Notes: a model not told the origin generated them from the letters alone. A DNA stretch of 64,000 nucleotides from Roseiarcus sp963770035 (GCA_963770035.1 CAVYON010000071.1:62001-126000); one strand, 5' to 3'; counted from the first letter of the stretch, positions 1 to 9,340 are shown. Program-made: numbers and translations.

Positions 1-814
1 CGGCGCGCGACCGCTCCATGCCGCGCGGGAAGGCGCGCAGGTTGCCGAGCGCCTCGAGGCTGCGGGGCGCGGCGAGCGCGAGCTCGATCAGCACGTCGTC
101 CTTCAGCACCCGCGAGCGGGGCACGTCGCGCGCCTGCGCCTCCCGCTCGCGCCAGGCGGCGAGCTCCATCAGCACGGCGAGGTCGCGCGGCTTGCGCGCC
201 CGGCTCTTATATCGCTCCCAGGCGCGCTCGGGATGCTGCTCGTAGATCTCGGGTGTGGTCAGCGCCTTCATCTCGTCCTCGAGCCAGGACTGCCGGCCGG
301 TCGCCGCGAGCCGTTTGGTCAGCGCCTTGTAGACGTCGCGCAGATGGGTGACGTCGCCGATGGCGTAGTCGATCTGCGCCTCGGCGAGCGGCCGGCGCGC
401 CCAGTCGGTGAAGCGCGACGACTTGTCGATCGCCACCCGGCAGACCGAATGGACAAGCTCGCTGTAGGAGACCTGGTCGCCGTAGCCGCACACCATTGCC
501 GCCACCTGCGTGTCGAACAGCGGCGTCGGCAGCACGCCCGACAGCTTCCAGAAGATCTCCAGATCCTGGCGGGCGGCGTGAAACACCTTGACGACGCGCT
601 CGTCGGCCATCAGGCCGAGCAGGGGCCCAAGGTCGAGACCGTCGGCGAGCGCGTCAACCGCCAGCGCCTCCTCATCGGTCGCCAGCTGCACGACGCAGAG
701 GATTGGCCAGAACGTCGTCTCGCGCAGGAATTCCGTATCGACCGTCACGAACGGGTGGCGCGCCATCCGCAGGCAGGCGGCTTCGAGCTGTTCGCTCGTC
801 GTGATCAGCGACAC
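1..814 (-). CDS. rnd: Ribonuclease D, 3' end outside the window
   Basis: This is the N-terminal part of an RNase D-type 3'-5' exonuclease, which trims tRNA precursors. It runs off the left edge, so the C-terminal HRDC domains are not visible. The minus strand reads a DEDD exonuclease fold: VDTEFLRETTFWP holds the first catalytic Asp/Glu, VKVFHAARQDLEI the second acidic block, and a later YAIGDVTHLRDVY segment the third. A GTG at 814 is chosen as start because it gives the family's usual opening, SLITTSEQLEAAC. The gene follows the alpha/beta hydrolase gene by 9 bp on the same strand and may be co-transcribed with it. About 271 codons are visible. Confidence 0.93.
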   Translation of the reverse strand, partial: MSLITTSEQLEAACLRMARHPFVTVDTEFLRETTFWPILCVVQLATDEEALAVDALADGLDLGPLLGLMADERVVKVFHAARQDLEIFWKLSGVLPTPLFDTQVAAMVCGYGDQVSYSELVHSVCRVAIDKSSRFTDWARRPLAEAQIDYAIGDVTHLRDVYKALTKRLAATGRQSWLEDEMKALTTPEIYEQHPERAWERYKSRARKPRDLAVLMELAAWREREAQARDVPRSRVLKDDVLIELALAAPRSLEALGNLRAFPRGMERSRA

Positions 815-823
815 GCTGTGCGC

Positions 824-1546
824 CTATTCCGTTTCGGCGCCGTCTCGCGGCGGGGCGACGGGCTTGGCGCGCTCCTTGCGAATTGGGGGCGCGTGCCGCG
901 GCATGCCGAGCCGCTTGTCGAGATAGGCGCCCACAACCGCCTGAAGATCGTCGATGCAGTCCTCGAAGAAGTGGTTGGCCTCGGGGATGACCGCGTGCTC
1001 GATGACGATGCCCTTCTGCGTCTTCAGTTTTTCGATCAGCGTCAGCACCTCCTTGAGCGGCGCGACCCGGTCCTTGTCGCCATGGACGAACAGGCCCGAA
1101 GAAGGGCAGGGGGCGAGGAAGCTGAAGTCGAACCGGTTGGCCGGCGGGGCGATCGAAATGAAACCCTCGATTTCCGGCCGGCGCATCAAAAGCTGCATGC
1201 CGATCCACGAGCCAAACGACACGCCGGCGATCCAGCAGGCGCGGGCCTCGGGACTGATCGCCTGCGCCCAGTCGAGAGCGGAGGCGGCGTCCGAAAGTTC
1301 GCCCTGGCCGTGATCGAACGCGCCCTGCGATCGTCCCACCCCGCGAAAGTTGAAACGCAGCACGGAAAAGCCGCGATCGGCGAAATTATAATAAGTGTTG
1401 TAGACGATCTGGTTATTCATCGTGCCGCCGAACTGCGGATGCGGGTGGAGAACCACCGCGATCGGCGCCCCGCGCTGCTTGGCGGGGTGGAAACGGCCTT
1501 CCAGCCGACCGGCGGGACCGTTGAAGAAAACCTCGGGCATGAACAC
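824..1546 (-). CDS. Alpha/beta hydrolase of the COG2945 type
   Basis: The 240-residue protein is an alpha/beta hydrolase without signal peptide, probably cytoplasmic. The oxyanion region HPHPQFGG is near residues 34-41. The nucleophile elbow GVSFGS puts Ser110 at the active site, GDKDRV carries a candidate acid, and EANHFF the catalytic His. This layout matches the short hydrolases of COG2945, which are dienelactone-hydrolase-like with unknown physiological substrates. The proline- and arginine-rich C-terminal tail is probably disordered. It lies directly upstream of rnd on the same strand. Confidence 0.85.
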   Translation of the reverse strand: MFMPEVFFNGPAGRLEGRFHPAKQRGAPIAVVLHPHPQFGGTMNNQIVYNTYYNFADRGFSVLRFNFRGVGRSQGAFDHGQGELSDAASALDWAQAISPEARACWIAGVSFGSWIGMQLLMRRPEIEGFISIAPPANRFDFSFLAPCPSSGLFVHGDKDRVAPLKEVLTLIEKLKTQKGIVIEHAVIPEANHFFEDCIDDLQAVVGAYLDKRLGMPRHAPPIRKERAKPVAPPRDGAETE

Positions 1547-1783
1547 TCCACCAATCCGGACCCATCCGGTCGGCCGGTCCCGACAACCGCCGCCAGGCGT
1601 CCGCGTCGGGCCGCGGACGGTGCGGCTTGCGACGCTGGCGCATAGCGCCTATGTCTCGGCTCGGTCGACGGGGGGCTCCCTGCGGAGGCAGCCTCATAGC
1701 ACGCAAGGCGCCGGAGATTGCAAGCAAAAACCGCTAAGCCAGACCGGCGGACCCCTCCGCTTATCGTATAGCTCGGAGACGGG

Positions 1784-2962
1784 ATGGCCGCCGCGGAGCC
1801 GCAGACGAGGACCTATCTCGATTACAACGCGACGGCGCCCATTCGCCCCGAAGCGCTGACGGCGGTGGTCGCGGCGATGGAGACGATCGGCAACCCGTCC
1901 TCCGTGCATGCGGAGGGACGGGCCGCGCGGAGGATCGTCGAGGAGGCCCGAGCCGAAGCCGCCCGGCTCGCGGGGGTTCCGGCGCGCTGCGTGACCTTTA
2001 CGTCCGGGGCGACCGAGGCGGTCAACGTGGTCCTCAATCCTCGCTTCGGCATCAGGCCGAACGAGCCGCCGCTTGACCGGCTGATCGTCTCGGCCGGGGA
2101 GCACCCTTGCGTCCTGCAGGGCCACAGGTTTCCCGCTGCCGCGGTCGAAGTCGCGCCGCTCATCGCCGACGGCCGGATCGATCTCGACTGGCTGGCGGAA
2201 GCCTGCCGACGGCCGGGCCGGCCGCTGCTCGCGCTGCAGGGGGCAAACAACGAGACCGGCGTGATCCAGCCGGTCGCCGATGCGGCGGCCCTTGTCCACG
2301 CCGCAGGCGGCTTTGTCTTTTGCGACGCCGTCCAGCTGGCCGGGCGGTTGGGCTTCAGCCTGGCGGCGCTCGGCGCGGATTCGCTGGCGCTCTCGGCCCA
2401 CAAGATCGGCGGGCCGAAGGGCGCCGGCGCGCTCGTCGTCGCCAACGCCGACGTCGGGGTCGGCGACCCGCTGATGCGGGGCGGCGGTCAGGAGCGCGGC
2501 GTGCGGGCGGGCACAGAGAACGTGGCGTCGATCGCCGGGTTCGGGGCGGCCGCTCGCGCCGCCTTCGGCGAGGCCCCGTCCGAGCGGCGTCGCCTCCTGC
2601 CCCTGCGCGATCGTCTGCTTGAGCGCGTTCGCGACACCGTCCCGGATGCGGTCGTCTTCGGCGCCGTCGCGCTGCGGCTGCCCAACACGCTGTGCTTCGC
2701 CGCCCCCGGGGTCGAGGCGGCGACCCTGATGATCGCGCTCGATCTCGCTGGCGTTGCGGTGAGTTCGGGCGCGGCTTGCTCGTCCGGCAAGGTGACGCCG
2801 TCGCACGTCCTCGCGGCGATGGGGGTTGCGCCGGGACTCGCAAGGGGCGCCATCCGCCTGAGCCTGGGATGGGGCTCGTCCGAGAGCGACGTCGAGCGCT
2901 TCGGCCTGGCGTTCGCCGGCGCGATCGGGCGGATGCGGGCTGGATGGGGCGCCCTGGCGTAA
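1784..2962 (+). CDS. Cysteine desulfurase (aminotransferase class V, NifS/IscS type)
   Basis: The 392-residue PLP enzyme removes sulfur from L-cysteine as a persulfide for Fe-S cluster or thio-cofactor synthesis. Visible marks are the opening YLDYNATAPIRPEA, the PLP-phosphate loop TSGATEAVN, the Schiff-base lysine in SAHKIGGPKG (about Lys207), and the mobile-loop cysteine in SSGAACSSGK (about Cys332). The short SSGxxCSSG loop is that of group I enzymes (NifS/IscS). No iscU, suf or nif genes are adjacent, so its sulfur acceptor cannot be inferred here. It is transcribed divergently from the hydrolase gene. Confidence 0.93.
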   Translation: MAAAEPQTRTYLDYNATAPIRPEALTAVVAAMETIGNPSSVHAEGRAARRIVEEARAEAARLAGVPARCVTFTSGATEAVNVVLNPRFGIRPNEPPLDRLIVSAGEHPCVLQGHRFPAAAVEVAPLIADGRIDLDWLAEACRRPGRPLLALQGANNETGVIQPVADAAALVHAAGGFVFCDAVQLAGRLGFSLAALGADSLALSAHKIGGPKGAGALVVANADVGVGDPLMRGGGQERGVRAGTENVASIAGFGAAARAAFGEAPSERRRLLPLRDRLLERVRDTVPDAVVFGAVALRLPNTLCFAAPGVEAATLMIALDLAGVAVSSGAACSSGKVTPSHVLAAMGVAPGLARGAIRLSLGWGSSESDVERFGLAFAGAIGRMRAGWGALA

Positions 2963-3055
2963 CGTCCGGTTCGAGCAAGATCTTGCATCGCGCGCGCCTG
3001 CGGTGTACACGGCTCGTTCGCTCCCGTTCATCGCCATTTCCCCAAAGGAGTCTTC

Positions 3056-3451
3056 ATGGCTCGCGTCACCGTCGAGGATTGCATCGAGAAGATCGACAAT
3101 CGCTTCGATCTCGTCCTCATGGCCAGCCATCGCGCCCGCGCCATCTCCTCCGGCGCCCCGATCAACGTCGGGCGCGACAACGACAAGAATCCGGTCGTGG
3201 CGCTGCGCGAAATCGGCGACGGCAAGCTGTCGCCAGGCGATCTTCGCGAGGACCTGATCCACGCGCTGCAGAAGCATGTCGAGGTCGACGAGCCGGAGGC
3301 CGAGGCGGCGCCGCTCATGGTCAATCCGAATGCCCAGTCGCAGATCGAGCTCGGCGCGGAACCCCAGTTCGACCGCATGACGGAGGAAGACCTCCTGCGC
3401 GGGCTCGAGGGCCTTGCGCCTCCGCCCGAGCCCGAAGAAGAGGCCGAATAA
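3056..3451 (+). CDS. rpoZ: RNA polymerase omega subunit
   Basis: The 131-residue protein is the omega subunit, which helps fold and assemble the beta' subunit of RNA polymerase and takes part in ppGpp binding in many proteobacteria. The N-terminal half has the classic MARVTVEDCIEKI start and NRFDLVLMASHRAR segment. The C-terminal half is an acidic, proline-rich tail typical of alphaproteobacterial forms. A clear Shine-Dalgarno (AAAGGAG) lies just upstream of ATG 3056, and a strong intrinsic terminator follows the stop codon. A relA/spoT gene often follows rpoZ in relatives but is absent here. Confidence 0.97.
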   Translation: MARVTVEDCIEKIDNRFDLVLMASHRARAISSGAPINVGRDNDKNPVVALREIGDGKLSPGDLREDLIHALQKHVEVDEPEAEAAPLMVNPNAQSQIELGAEPQFDRMTEEDLLRGLEGLAPPPEPEEEAE

Positions 3452-3481
3452 CCCGCTTTTCCTTTTGCGCTTTAGCCACAA

Positions 3482-3514
3482 CCCGCCGGTCCCCGAGGGC
3501 CGGCGGGTTTTTCG
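3482..3514 (+). terminator. Intrinsic terminator after rpoZ
   Basis: An 8-bp perfect GC stem (CCCGCCGG / CCGGCGGG) with a 10-nt loop is followed by GTTTTTCG. It sits about 30 bp after the rpoZ stop codon. Confidence 0.9.
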
Positions 3515-3688
3515 TCCGTCCACAGCTTCGCTCAACTTTCGCATGATCTCTGTATTCACCGCGTATCGATTTGCTATCCTCGGTTGAAAGAATCACCCGT
3601 CGCACGATCGGCCTCGGCCAAAGTAGCAGGGTGCAATCGGTTCGATTTCGGCGACTGTGGGTCGCCACGCGTTGAGTAGGGGGCCGCA

Positions 3689-4267
3689 TTGGGCGAGGAC
3701 GACATCAGGCCGCAAACGGCGTTTTTGAACCCCCCGCAGAGCGGCGAAAATGCCGCGTTGCTCGTGGAGGTCGCCGGCCGGGTCAAGTGGTTCGATGCCG
3801 CCAAAGGGTACGGCTTCATCGTGCCGGACGGCGGCGAAGCGGACGTTCTGATCCATGTGACCGTGTTGCGGCGCGACGGCTTCACCGGCCTTCGCGAGGG
3901 GGCGCGGGTGGTCGCGGAGGCCCAGCGTCGCGAGCGCGGTCTTCAGGTGCTAAAGATCATTTCCGTGACCGAACCGGAGGCCGGCTATGCGCCGCCGCCG
4001 GCGCGAACCCGTGCTCAGGCGAGTTCAGTCGGCGGATTCGAGATCGTGATCGTGAAGTGGTTCAACCGTACGCGCGGTTTCGGATTTCTGACGCGCGGCG
4101 AGGGCACCGAAGACATCTTCGTCCATATGGAGACGCTGCGGCGCTACGGCTTCGTCGATCCGAAGCCCGGAGACAGCATGCTGGCGCGGTTTGGTCCCGG
4201 ACCGAAAGGGCTGATCGCCGCCGAGGTTCGGCCGCTGGACGGTTCCCGTATCTTGGCGCCCAACTGA
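3689..4267 (+). CDS. Two-domain cold-shock protein
   Basis: The protein is 192 residues with two cold-shock (OB-fold) domains, at roughly residues 29-90 and 115-190. Each carries an RNA-binding core: VKWFDAAKGYGFIVPD in the first and VKWFNRTRGFGFLTRG in the second, followed by DVLIHVTVLRRDG and DIFVHMETLRRYG. Double-CSD proteins are common in Hyphomicrobiales, where they bind single-stranded RNA/DNA as chaperones or regulators. The start is a TTG at 3689; a clear Shine-Dalgarno is not obvious, so the true start could lie further in. The gene is monocistronic as far as can be seen. Confidence 0.9.
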   Translation: MGEDDIRPQTAFLNPPQSGENAALLVEVAGRVKWFDAAKGYGFIVPDGGEADVLIHVTVLRRDGFTGLREGARVVAEAQRRERGLQVLKIISVTEPEAGYAPPPARTRAQASSVGGFEIVIVKWFNRTRGFGFLTRGEGTEDIFVHMETLRRYGFVDPKPGDSMLARFGPGPKGLIAAEVRPLDGSRILAPN

Positions 4268-4452
4268 ACCCGTCGCCCGCTGCGACTGCCGACCCATCGC
4301 CTCGCGCCTCGAAGAGCAGCGCTTTAGGTGGCGTGCCTCGAGGGATGCTCCAGTGCGCATGGGCAAGCCGCCCGCTTGACGGGATCGCTTTGGCCTTCAA
4401 AGTTATTTGGGCGACCCGGTAGCCCGTCGGTCGTTGTTCTGGAGCAAGCGCC

Positions 4453-4914
4453 ATGGGCTGGGTTGGATTTCGGTCTTTGTTCGCATCCGCGCTGCTGATT
4501 CTGGCTATCGGATCGGGCGAGCCGGCACTGGCGCAAAGCCTCGAACCCCTGCAAATCGTCACCGCATCGGGGGTTCACGACTTCAAGGTCGAGATCGCGG
4601 CCGACGGCGCGAGCCGCGAGCGCGGCCTGATGAACCGCCGCTACATGCCCGCCGACCACGGCATGCTGTTCGAGTTCCCGAGCGATGCGCCCGTCGCATT
4701 CTGGATGAAGAACACTTACATCCCGCTCGACATGATCTTCCTGTCCCGGGCGGGGGTCGTCACGAACGTCGTCGCCAACGCCGAACCGTTGTCGGAACGC
4801 GTCATTCCGTCCGGACCGCCCTGCGCCGCCGTTCTTGAGGTCAATGGAGGCGTCGCGGCCGCCATTGGGGTCAAGGTCGGCGATCGCGTCCGGCAGGAGT
4901 TTTTCAAGCCCTGA
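4453..4914 (+). CDS. DUF192 family exported protein
   Basis: The 153-residue protein has an N-terminal signal peptide (hydrophobic core around residues 8-20, cleavage likely after PALAQ). A DUF192 domain follows with the family's marks RERGLMNRRYMP, HGMLFEFP, FWMKNTYIPLDMIFL and AVLEVNGG. The biochemical role of DUF192 is not established. In alphaproteobacteria it often lies near cold-shock genes, as here. Confidence 0.9.
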   Translation: MGWVGFRSLFASALLILAIGSGEPALAQSLEPLQIVTASGVHDFKVEIAADGASRERGLMNRRYMPADHGMLFEFPSDAPVAFWMKNTYIPLDMIFLSRAGVVTNVVANAEPLSERVIPSGPPCAAVLEVNGGVAAAIGVKVGDRVRQEFFKP

Positions 4915-5021
4915 CCGCAAATGTTCGCGCCGATTGCATTGCCCCGGAACCTTGTTACATTGGCGACGAATACAGCCGGCGGATGCGCTTTGACCGTCGT
5001 CGCTCCTCGAGGTTTTAGGTT

Positions 5022-6087
5022 TTGTCTGGCGTTTTTTCGTCGAATCCGGCAGCCGGAGTTGGCGCTGGGGTCGCAGTGACGCGAAATCCTTACATGGGAC
5101 AAGCGGCGCCGACCTATGCGGCGCTCGATCTCGGCACCAACAATTGTCGTCTCTTGATCGCGCGGCCGACGGCCGAGGGCTTTCGGGTCGTAGACGCATT
5201 TTCGCGCATTGTCCGACTCGGCGAGGGGCTGTCGCTGACCGGGCGCCTCAGCGAACAGGCGATCGAGCGCACGCTTGGCGCGCTCCGCATCTGCCGCGAC
5301 AAGATGGCGGCGCGCGGAGTGACTCGTGCGCGCACCATTGCGACCGAGGCGTGCCGCTCCGCCGCCAATGGGCCCGCATTCGTCGATCAGGTGCAGGAGG
5401 AACTCGGCGTTACGCTCGAGATTGTCGACCGGGAGACGGAAGCCCATCTCGCTGCGGCCGGTGTGGGCGATCTCGCCGACCGAGACGCGATGTCGATCGT
5501 CTTGTTCGACATTGGCGGAGGATCTTCGGAAATCATCTGGCTCGGCGGCGACGAGCGCGCCGGCCGCCGTCGCGTGCGGGCCTGGGAACTCGATGCGCCT
5601 CGGCGTGGTGTCGCTCGCCGAAAAGTTCGGCGGCGTCGACGTGACCGAACAGACCTTTGCCGACATGACGGCGTACGTCACCGAGGCGCTCATGCCGTTC
5701 GTCGACAAGGTCGCCGAGGAAAGGCGATGCGCGCGGTTCCACCTCCTGGGCACTTCGGGAACCGTGACGACGATCGCGGGGGTGCATCTGAACCTGCCGC
5801 GCTACGACCGGCGCGCCGTCGACGGTCTCTGGCTCGACCGGCGGGAGGTGGATGTGGCGGTCGACCGGCTGCGGTCGATGAGCTACGCCGAGCGGGCCGC
5901 CAACGCCTGCATCGGGCACGAGCGGGCGGATCTGGTGCTGGCCGGCTGCGCCATCCTGCAGGCGATCCGGATCCAGTTCCCCGCCGAGCGGCTGCGGATC
6001 GCCGATCGCGGCCTGCGGGAAGGCATCTTGAGCCAACTGATGCGGGAAGACCGCGTCGGGCCGCACCGGCGCGGCCGCCGCCGATGA
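5022..6087 (+). CDS. Ppx/GppA phosphatase (exopolyphosphatase family), frame broken once
   Basis: Exopolyphosphatase/pppGpp phosphatase family. The N-terminal actin-like half has ALDLGTNNCRLL (phosphate-1 loop), and the second phosphate loop is FDIGGGSSEI. After about residue 187 the frame shifts. Removing one G from the GGG at 5584-5586 rejoins it to MRLGVVSLAEKFGG and the C-terminal half (LLGTSGTVTTIAG, ADRGLREGIL), giving about 354 residues, normal for the family. The start is TTG 5022 or, more conservatively, ATG 5094. The stop overlaps the rlmE start (ATGA), so the two genes form an operon, a pairing common in alphaproteobacteria. Confidence 0.88.
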
Positions 6088-6810
6088 CCGGCGGCGGATC
6101 GGGCCGCGAGGGCGGCCGGGCGCTGAAGACGCGGGTCAAAACGGCGCGCAAGCGGTCGCTCGCCTCGACCCTGTGGCTCGAACGCCAGCTCAACGATCCC
6201 TATGTGGCGCAGGCCCGGCGCGAGGGCTACCGCTCGCGCGCCGCCTACAAACTTTTGGAGATCGACGAGAAGTACAAGCTCATCAAGCCCGGTTCGCGCA
6301 TCGTCGATCTCGGCGCGCGCCCGGCGGCTGGAGTCCAGGTCGCGGCCGCAAAGACCGGATCGCACGCGGGAAGGGGGCGGGTGATCGCCATCGACCTTCT
6401 GGAGATGGACGCAGTCGAAGGGGTCGAGTTCCGCCAGATGGATTTCCACGACGCCGACGCGCCGGCGCGCCTGCGCGAATGGCTCGGCGGCCCGGCCGAC
6501 GGCGTCCTGTCGGATATGGCCGCCAACGCCACCGGCCACCGCAAGACCGACCAACTGCGCATCATCGGCCTCGTCGAACTCGCCGCCGACTTCGCCTGCG
6601 AAGCGCTTGCGCCGGGCGGCTTCTTTCTCGCCAAGGTGCTGCAGGGGGGCGCGGAGGGGGAACTGCTCGCCCGCCTGAAGCGCGAGTTCGCGGTGATCCG
6701 CCACGTGAAGCCCAAGGCCAGCCGAGCCGACAGCGCGGAACTGTATCTTGCTAGCGACGGGTTTTCGCGGGCAGGGCGGGCGCGCCGGAACGGGCGACGG
6801 CGCGGTATGA
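6084..6810 (+). CDS. rlmE: 23S rRNA 2'-O-ribose methyltransferase RlmE, with indels
   Basis: RlmE (FtsJ/RrmJ) methylates U2552 of 23S rRNA using SAM. The N-terminus is recognisable (LERQLNDPYVAQARREGY, SRAAYKLLEIDEKYKL), as are the Asp of SDMAANATGH, the lysine of FLAKVLQGG and the C-terminal RHVKPKASR. The SAM loop, expected LGAAPGGWSQVA, reads LGARPAAGVQVA. That is explained by a missing base near 6316-6320 and an extra C at 6335-6336. A further extra T at 6748-6749 sends the frame past the normal end. Corrected, the gene ends at 6810 with about 241 residues, the expected length. As written, SAM binding would be lost. Confidence 0.88.
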
Positions 6811-7309
6811 CGAGCCGCGACGCCGCCGAGAGACGGGCGCCCTCGAGAGCAGCGCAGCCACGAGGGAACAAATCGCGCCGGAAGCAGACGGCCTCTTCAG
6901 CCAGCCGTCGCGGCGCTTGGCGTTGCCCGGAGGTTCGGCCATCCCCGACCGACCGAGCTCTTGAAGGTCGGCATGGCGATGCCCGCCCCGCGGGCTTCGG
7001 CCGCGGTGCAGGCGAACCAGCCAATCCCCGGCGCGGCATCAACTTTTCAAATCCTTGCGGCAGAATTTGCGGGTGATCGTCACGGCCCAGGCGAGCGCCG
7101 TTCTCGAGGGCAACCTCGTCCTGGGAAACGGCGCCGCGGGCGGCGCGTGTCGAAGGACTCTCCGACGGCGATGCAGAATTCCAATTGCAATTCCCCTGCC
7201 GGTTACATGATTTCAGCGCGAGAAGAGTTTGGCGCCAGCGAGCTTTTTAGCTTGTCCAACTGTCCGCCACATGCGAAATATGGCGAGATTCCGTAATTGT
7301 GGTGCGACA
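6811..7309 (+). other. No gene seen (about 500 bp)
   Basis: The first two thirds are GC-rich without a convincing reading frame. Base composition turns AT-richer from about 7150, marking the edge of the next, foreign-looking gene. Confidence 0.6.
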
Positions 7310-7921
7310 ATGAATATTGTTGATCTGGCAAACACAACTGGTATCGATGTCGAAATTCTCATGTTTGCCTACCACGTCACGGTAAACGAGAAAGACGGCT
7401 CCACCTACTCAAATATCAGTGTGCCGACTTCCACGATTGTAGACAAATCGGCATGGGGCAAAGTGCGACAATGGTTGGGCGATAATTGCAAAGATGCGTA
7501 CCGTGTGCCTGAGACGTTACCGAAAAAGAAGGAAAATGTCGCTAGCAAGGCAGAAATAAAGAAATTGGATACTGGGCAGATTGGCGGTGAAATCAATAAA
7601 ACTAGAGGTTTAACTGCGGAGCTCGCAAACGACATCGAGAGACAGAAGACATTGGCAAAGAATAAAGTCGGCCGTGCAACGAAAAATTGCGGCGGTTCGG
7701 CTGCGCTGGTCATCGACGGCCTGAGGAGGAAAGTCCCGCATTGCCGGAGAATGCCCGATTGTAACCAGACGGCTGCCTTCGAGTTGCTCTGCGGCCCGGC
7801 ACAGGAGCATGTACTCTGGGATATAACCTTCCAGCATCACACGTTCATCGTGGAACAAGTCCCCGGTGGCGAGAATCTGCCTCGTGCAAGGCTTTCAGAA
7901 TGCTCATGGCAAGGGTTATAG
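7310..7921 (+). CDS. Unrecognised AT-richer gene, N-terminal piece
   Basis: I do not recognise this protein. From ATG 7310 it reads about 203 residues. Roughly the first 130 look like a genuine soluble domain (IDVEILMFAYHVTVNEKDG, KVRQWLGDNCKDAYR) with a lysine-rich helical stretch. The last third (CRRMPDCNQT onward) reads less like a protein. A second frame opening at 7866 looks like its continuation, so the gene probably carries one or more frameshifts between about 7700 and 7866. Base composition is clearly more AT-rich than the neighbours, suggesting horizontal origin. Confidence 0.5.
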   Translation: MNIVDLANTTGIDVEILMFAYHVTVNEKDGSTYSNISVPTSTIVDKSAWGKVRQWLGDNCKDAYRVPETLPKKKENVASKAEIKKLDTGQIGGEINKTRGLTAELANDIERQKTLAKNKVGRATKNCGGSAALVIDGLRRKVPHCRRMPDCNQTAAFELLCGPAQEHVLWDITFQHHTFIVEQVPGGENLPRARLSECSWQGL

Positions 7922-8264
7922 TGTTTTTTGGTGGCTGAACCTGGGGGGAGAGTACGCGTATATTGACGAGGACCAAGGTCTCCGAGCGACGATGGAAAAA
8001 GTACGTGAGGAATGGCGCCATCCCAGCGATGAACAACTAAAAGTTCTTTTTTTGGACTTAGCACAATTCCCCAAATTAGAATTAAAGGAGCGGCAAGAGC
8101 GTTGGAAAAAGATGCCCTTCAACCCCTTGGAGCCTTGGGTTGATTCTGCAGAGCTCGCAATAACGATAAACAAATTTGATAACATTCCTAAATCAGGCGA
8201 AGTCGCCGTCACAAGTCTTCAAACTCAAGTATGCGCAATTGAAAATTTAGAGGTAAAGATGTAA
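7866..8264 (+). CDS. Unrecognised AT-richer gene, C-terminal piece
   Basis: The frame starting at GTG 7866 encodes 132 residues that look like real protein: YSVFWWLNLGGEYAYIDED, then a charged helical segment (KVREEWRHPSDEQLKVLFL, KLELKERQERW). No family is recognised. No Shine-Dalgarno stands out before the GTG and the frame is closed at 7824. It is therefore more likely the displaced 3' part of the preceding gene than an independent one. It shares that gene's low GC. A GC-rich hairpin follows about 40 bp after the stop. Confidence 0.5.
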   Translation: MARICLVQGFQNAHGKGYSVFWWLNLGGEYAYIDEDQGLRATMEKVREEWRHPSDEQLKVLFLDLAQFPKLELKERQERWKKMPFNPLEPWVDSAELAITINKFDNIPKSGEVAVTSLQTQVCAIENLEVKM

Positions 8265-8302
8265 AGAAATAATATCGAGAGAATTGATCGAAGCTCTGCC
8301 GG

Positions 8303-8330
8303 GCCGCGCTTGCGCCGAGGCAAGCGCGGC
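8303..8330 (+). terminator. Possible terminator hairpin
   Basis: An 11-bp perfect stem (GCCGCGCTTGC / GCAAGCGCGGC) with a short loop follows the AT-rich gene. There is no long T-run, only AGGTCTTTG, so termination is uncertain. Confidence 0.45.
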
Positions 8331-8575
8331 AGGTCTTTGACCCCGATTTTCCTTCGGTTTCAGGATTTGGTCTGTTCGCGACGTTCAGCTTAGGGTGCGG
8401 CGGCCGCGTCGCGGCGGCGGACGAAGCCGGCTGATCGCCGGGGCGGGCAGGGGCCGGATGGGGTTGAGCAACTGCAGCGCAACGGAAAACGTGCTGGCGA
8501 TAAGGGCGCGCACCAATTCTTCAGATCCTCGCAAGAAGCTCGCGTCGTGCGCTAAAGAATGGGAGGGTGTGATCG

Positions 8576-9340
8576 GTGACGATCCTGGTTATATCCATCA
8601 TCATCTTCATATTGATCTTCGCGAGCGGCTATGCCGGGCTGCACATGCAAAAGCGGCTGGCGGACGAGCACAAAACGGATCAGTCGCGCGGCGTCGTCGG
8701 TCAAGTGGCGGGGCTGGTCAGCCTTCTCCTGGCGCTGGTTCTGGGAACGCTGATCGGCGTCAGTTTTGCCTATTTCTCGACCCAGAAGACCGAATTGGAG
8801 GGATTTTCCGCCCAGATTCTCCGGCTCGATCAGGCGCTCGCGCAATATGGGCCCGAGACCAAGCCGGCGCGAGACAAGCTCAAGGCGGGAATTGTCAAAG
8901 GCTATGAGACATTCTGGGGAGGCGGAGAGACCGACCCAAATTTGCTCTCCGCAGCGGTGCCACTGGCCAGCGCGCAGGCGATGGGCGACTTTTTCGCGAC
9001 GCTTCAGCCGAAAACGGAGGCGCAGAAGCAGGCTTTGGCGACGGCGAACCAGTACAACAGCATGGTCGAGCAATCGCGACTGCTGATGTCCCTACAAGTC
9101 GCGAGTCCGCCGGTATCGTGGGTGCTCATTGCAATTCTGTTGTTTTGGACGCTCGCGCTGTTTTTTGGCATCGGCCTGTTCGCCGAGAGCAACTCGCTGG
9201 TCCTTTCGGCGCTGGCGTTCGGGGCGCTGTCAATCGCCTTTGCGATCTTCCTCATTCTCGAACTCGGGCTGCCTTACACCGGCTTGATGCGGGTGTCGCC
9301 CGCCGCGCTTGAGCAGGCGATCGGAATCGTCGACAAGTAG
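8576..9340 (+). CDS. Bestrophin-like (DUF4239) membrane protein
   Basis: The 254-residue inner-membrane protein has two N-terminal hydrophobic segments (residues 1-22 and about 45-65), a soluble middle with the helical stretch TQKTELEGFSAQILRLDQAL, and two C-terminal membrane segments (about 180-235). This plan matches the bestrophin-like DUF4239 family, whose function is not established; relation to anion channels is suggested only by fold. A paralogue of the same length lies at 48600-49362. The start is ATG 8576, preceded by GAGGGTG. Confidence 0.75.
   Translation: MTILVISIIIFILIFASGYAGLHMQKRLADEHKTDQSRGVVGQVAGLVSLLLALVLGTLIGVSFAYFSTQKTELEGFSAQILRLDQALAQYGPETKPARDKLKAGIVKGYETFWGGGETDPNLLSAAVPLASAQAMGDFFATLQPKTEAQKQALATANQYNSMVEQSRLLMSLQVASPPVSWVLIAILLFWTLALFFGIGLFAESNSLVLSALAFGALSIAFAIFLILELGLPYTGLMRVSPAALEQAIGIVDK

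Noticed and set aside
233..1645. A 470-codon plus-strand frame opposite rnd and the hydrolase
   Set aside because: The composition is unnatural and the opposite strand has clear family motifs.
1694..3559. A 621-codon minus-strand open frame opposite the cysteine desulfurase and rpoZ
   Set aside because: It is a low-quality, Arg/Gly-rich reading caused by GC-rich codon bias; the plus strand has two clear families with motifs and ribosome sites.
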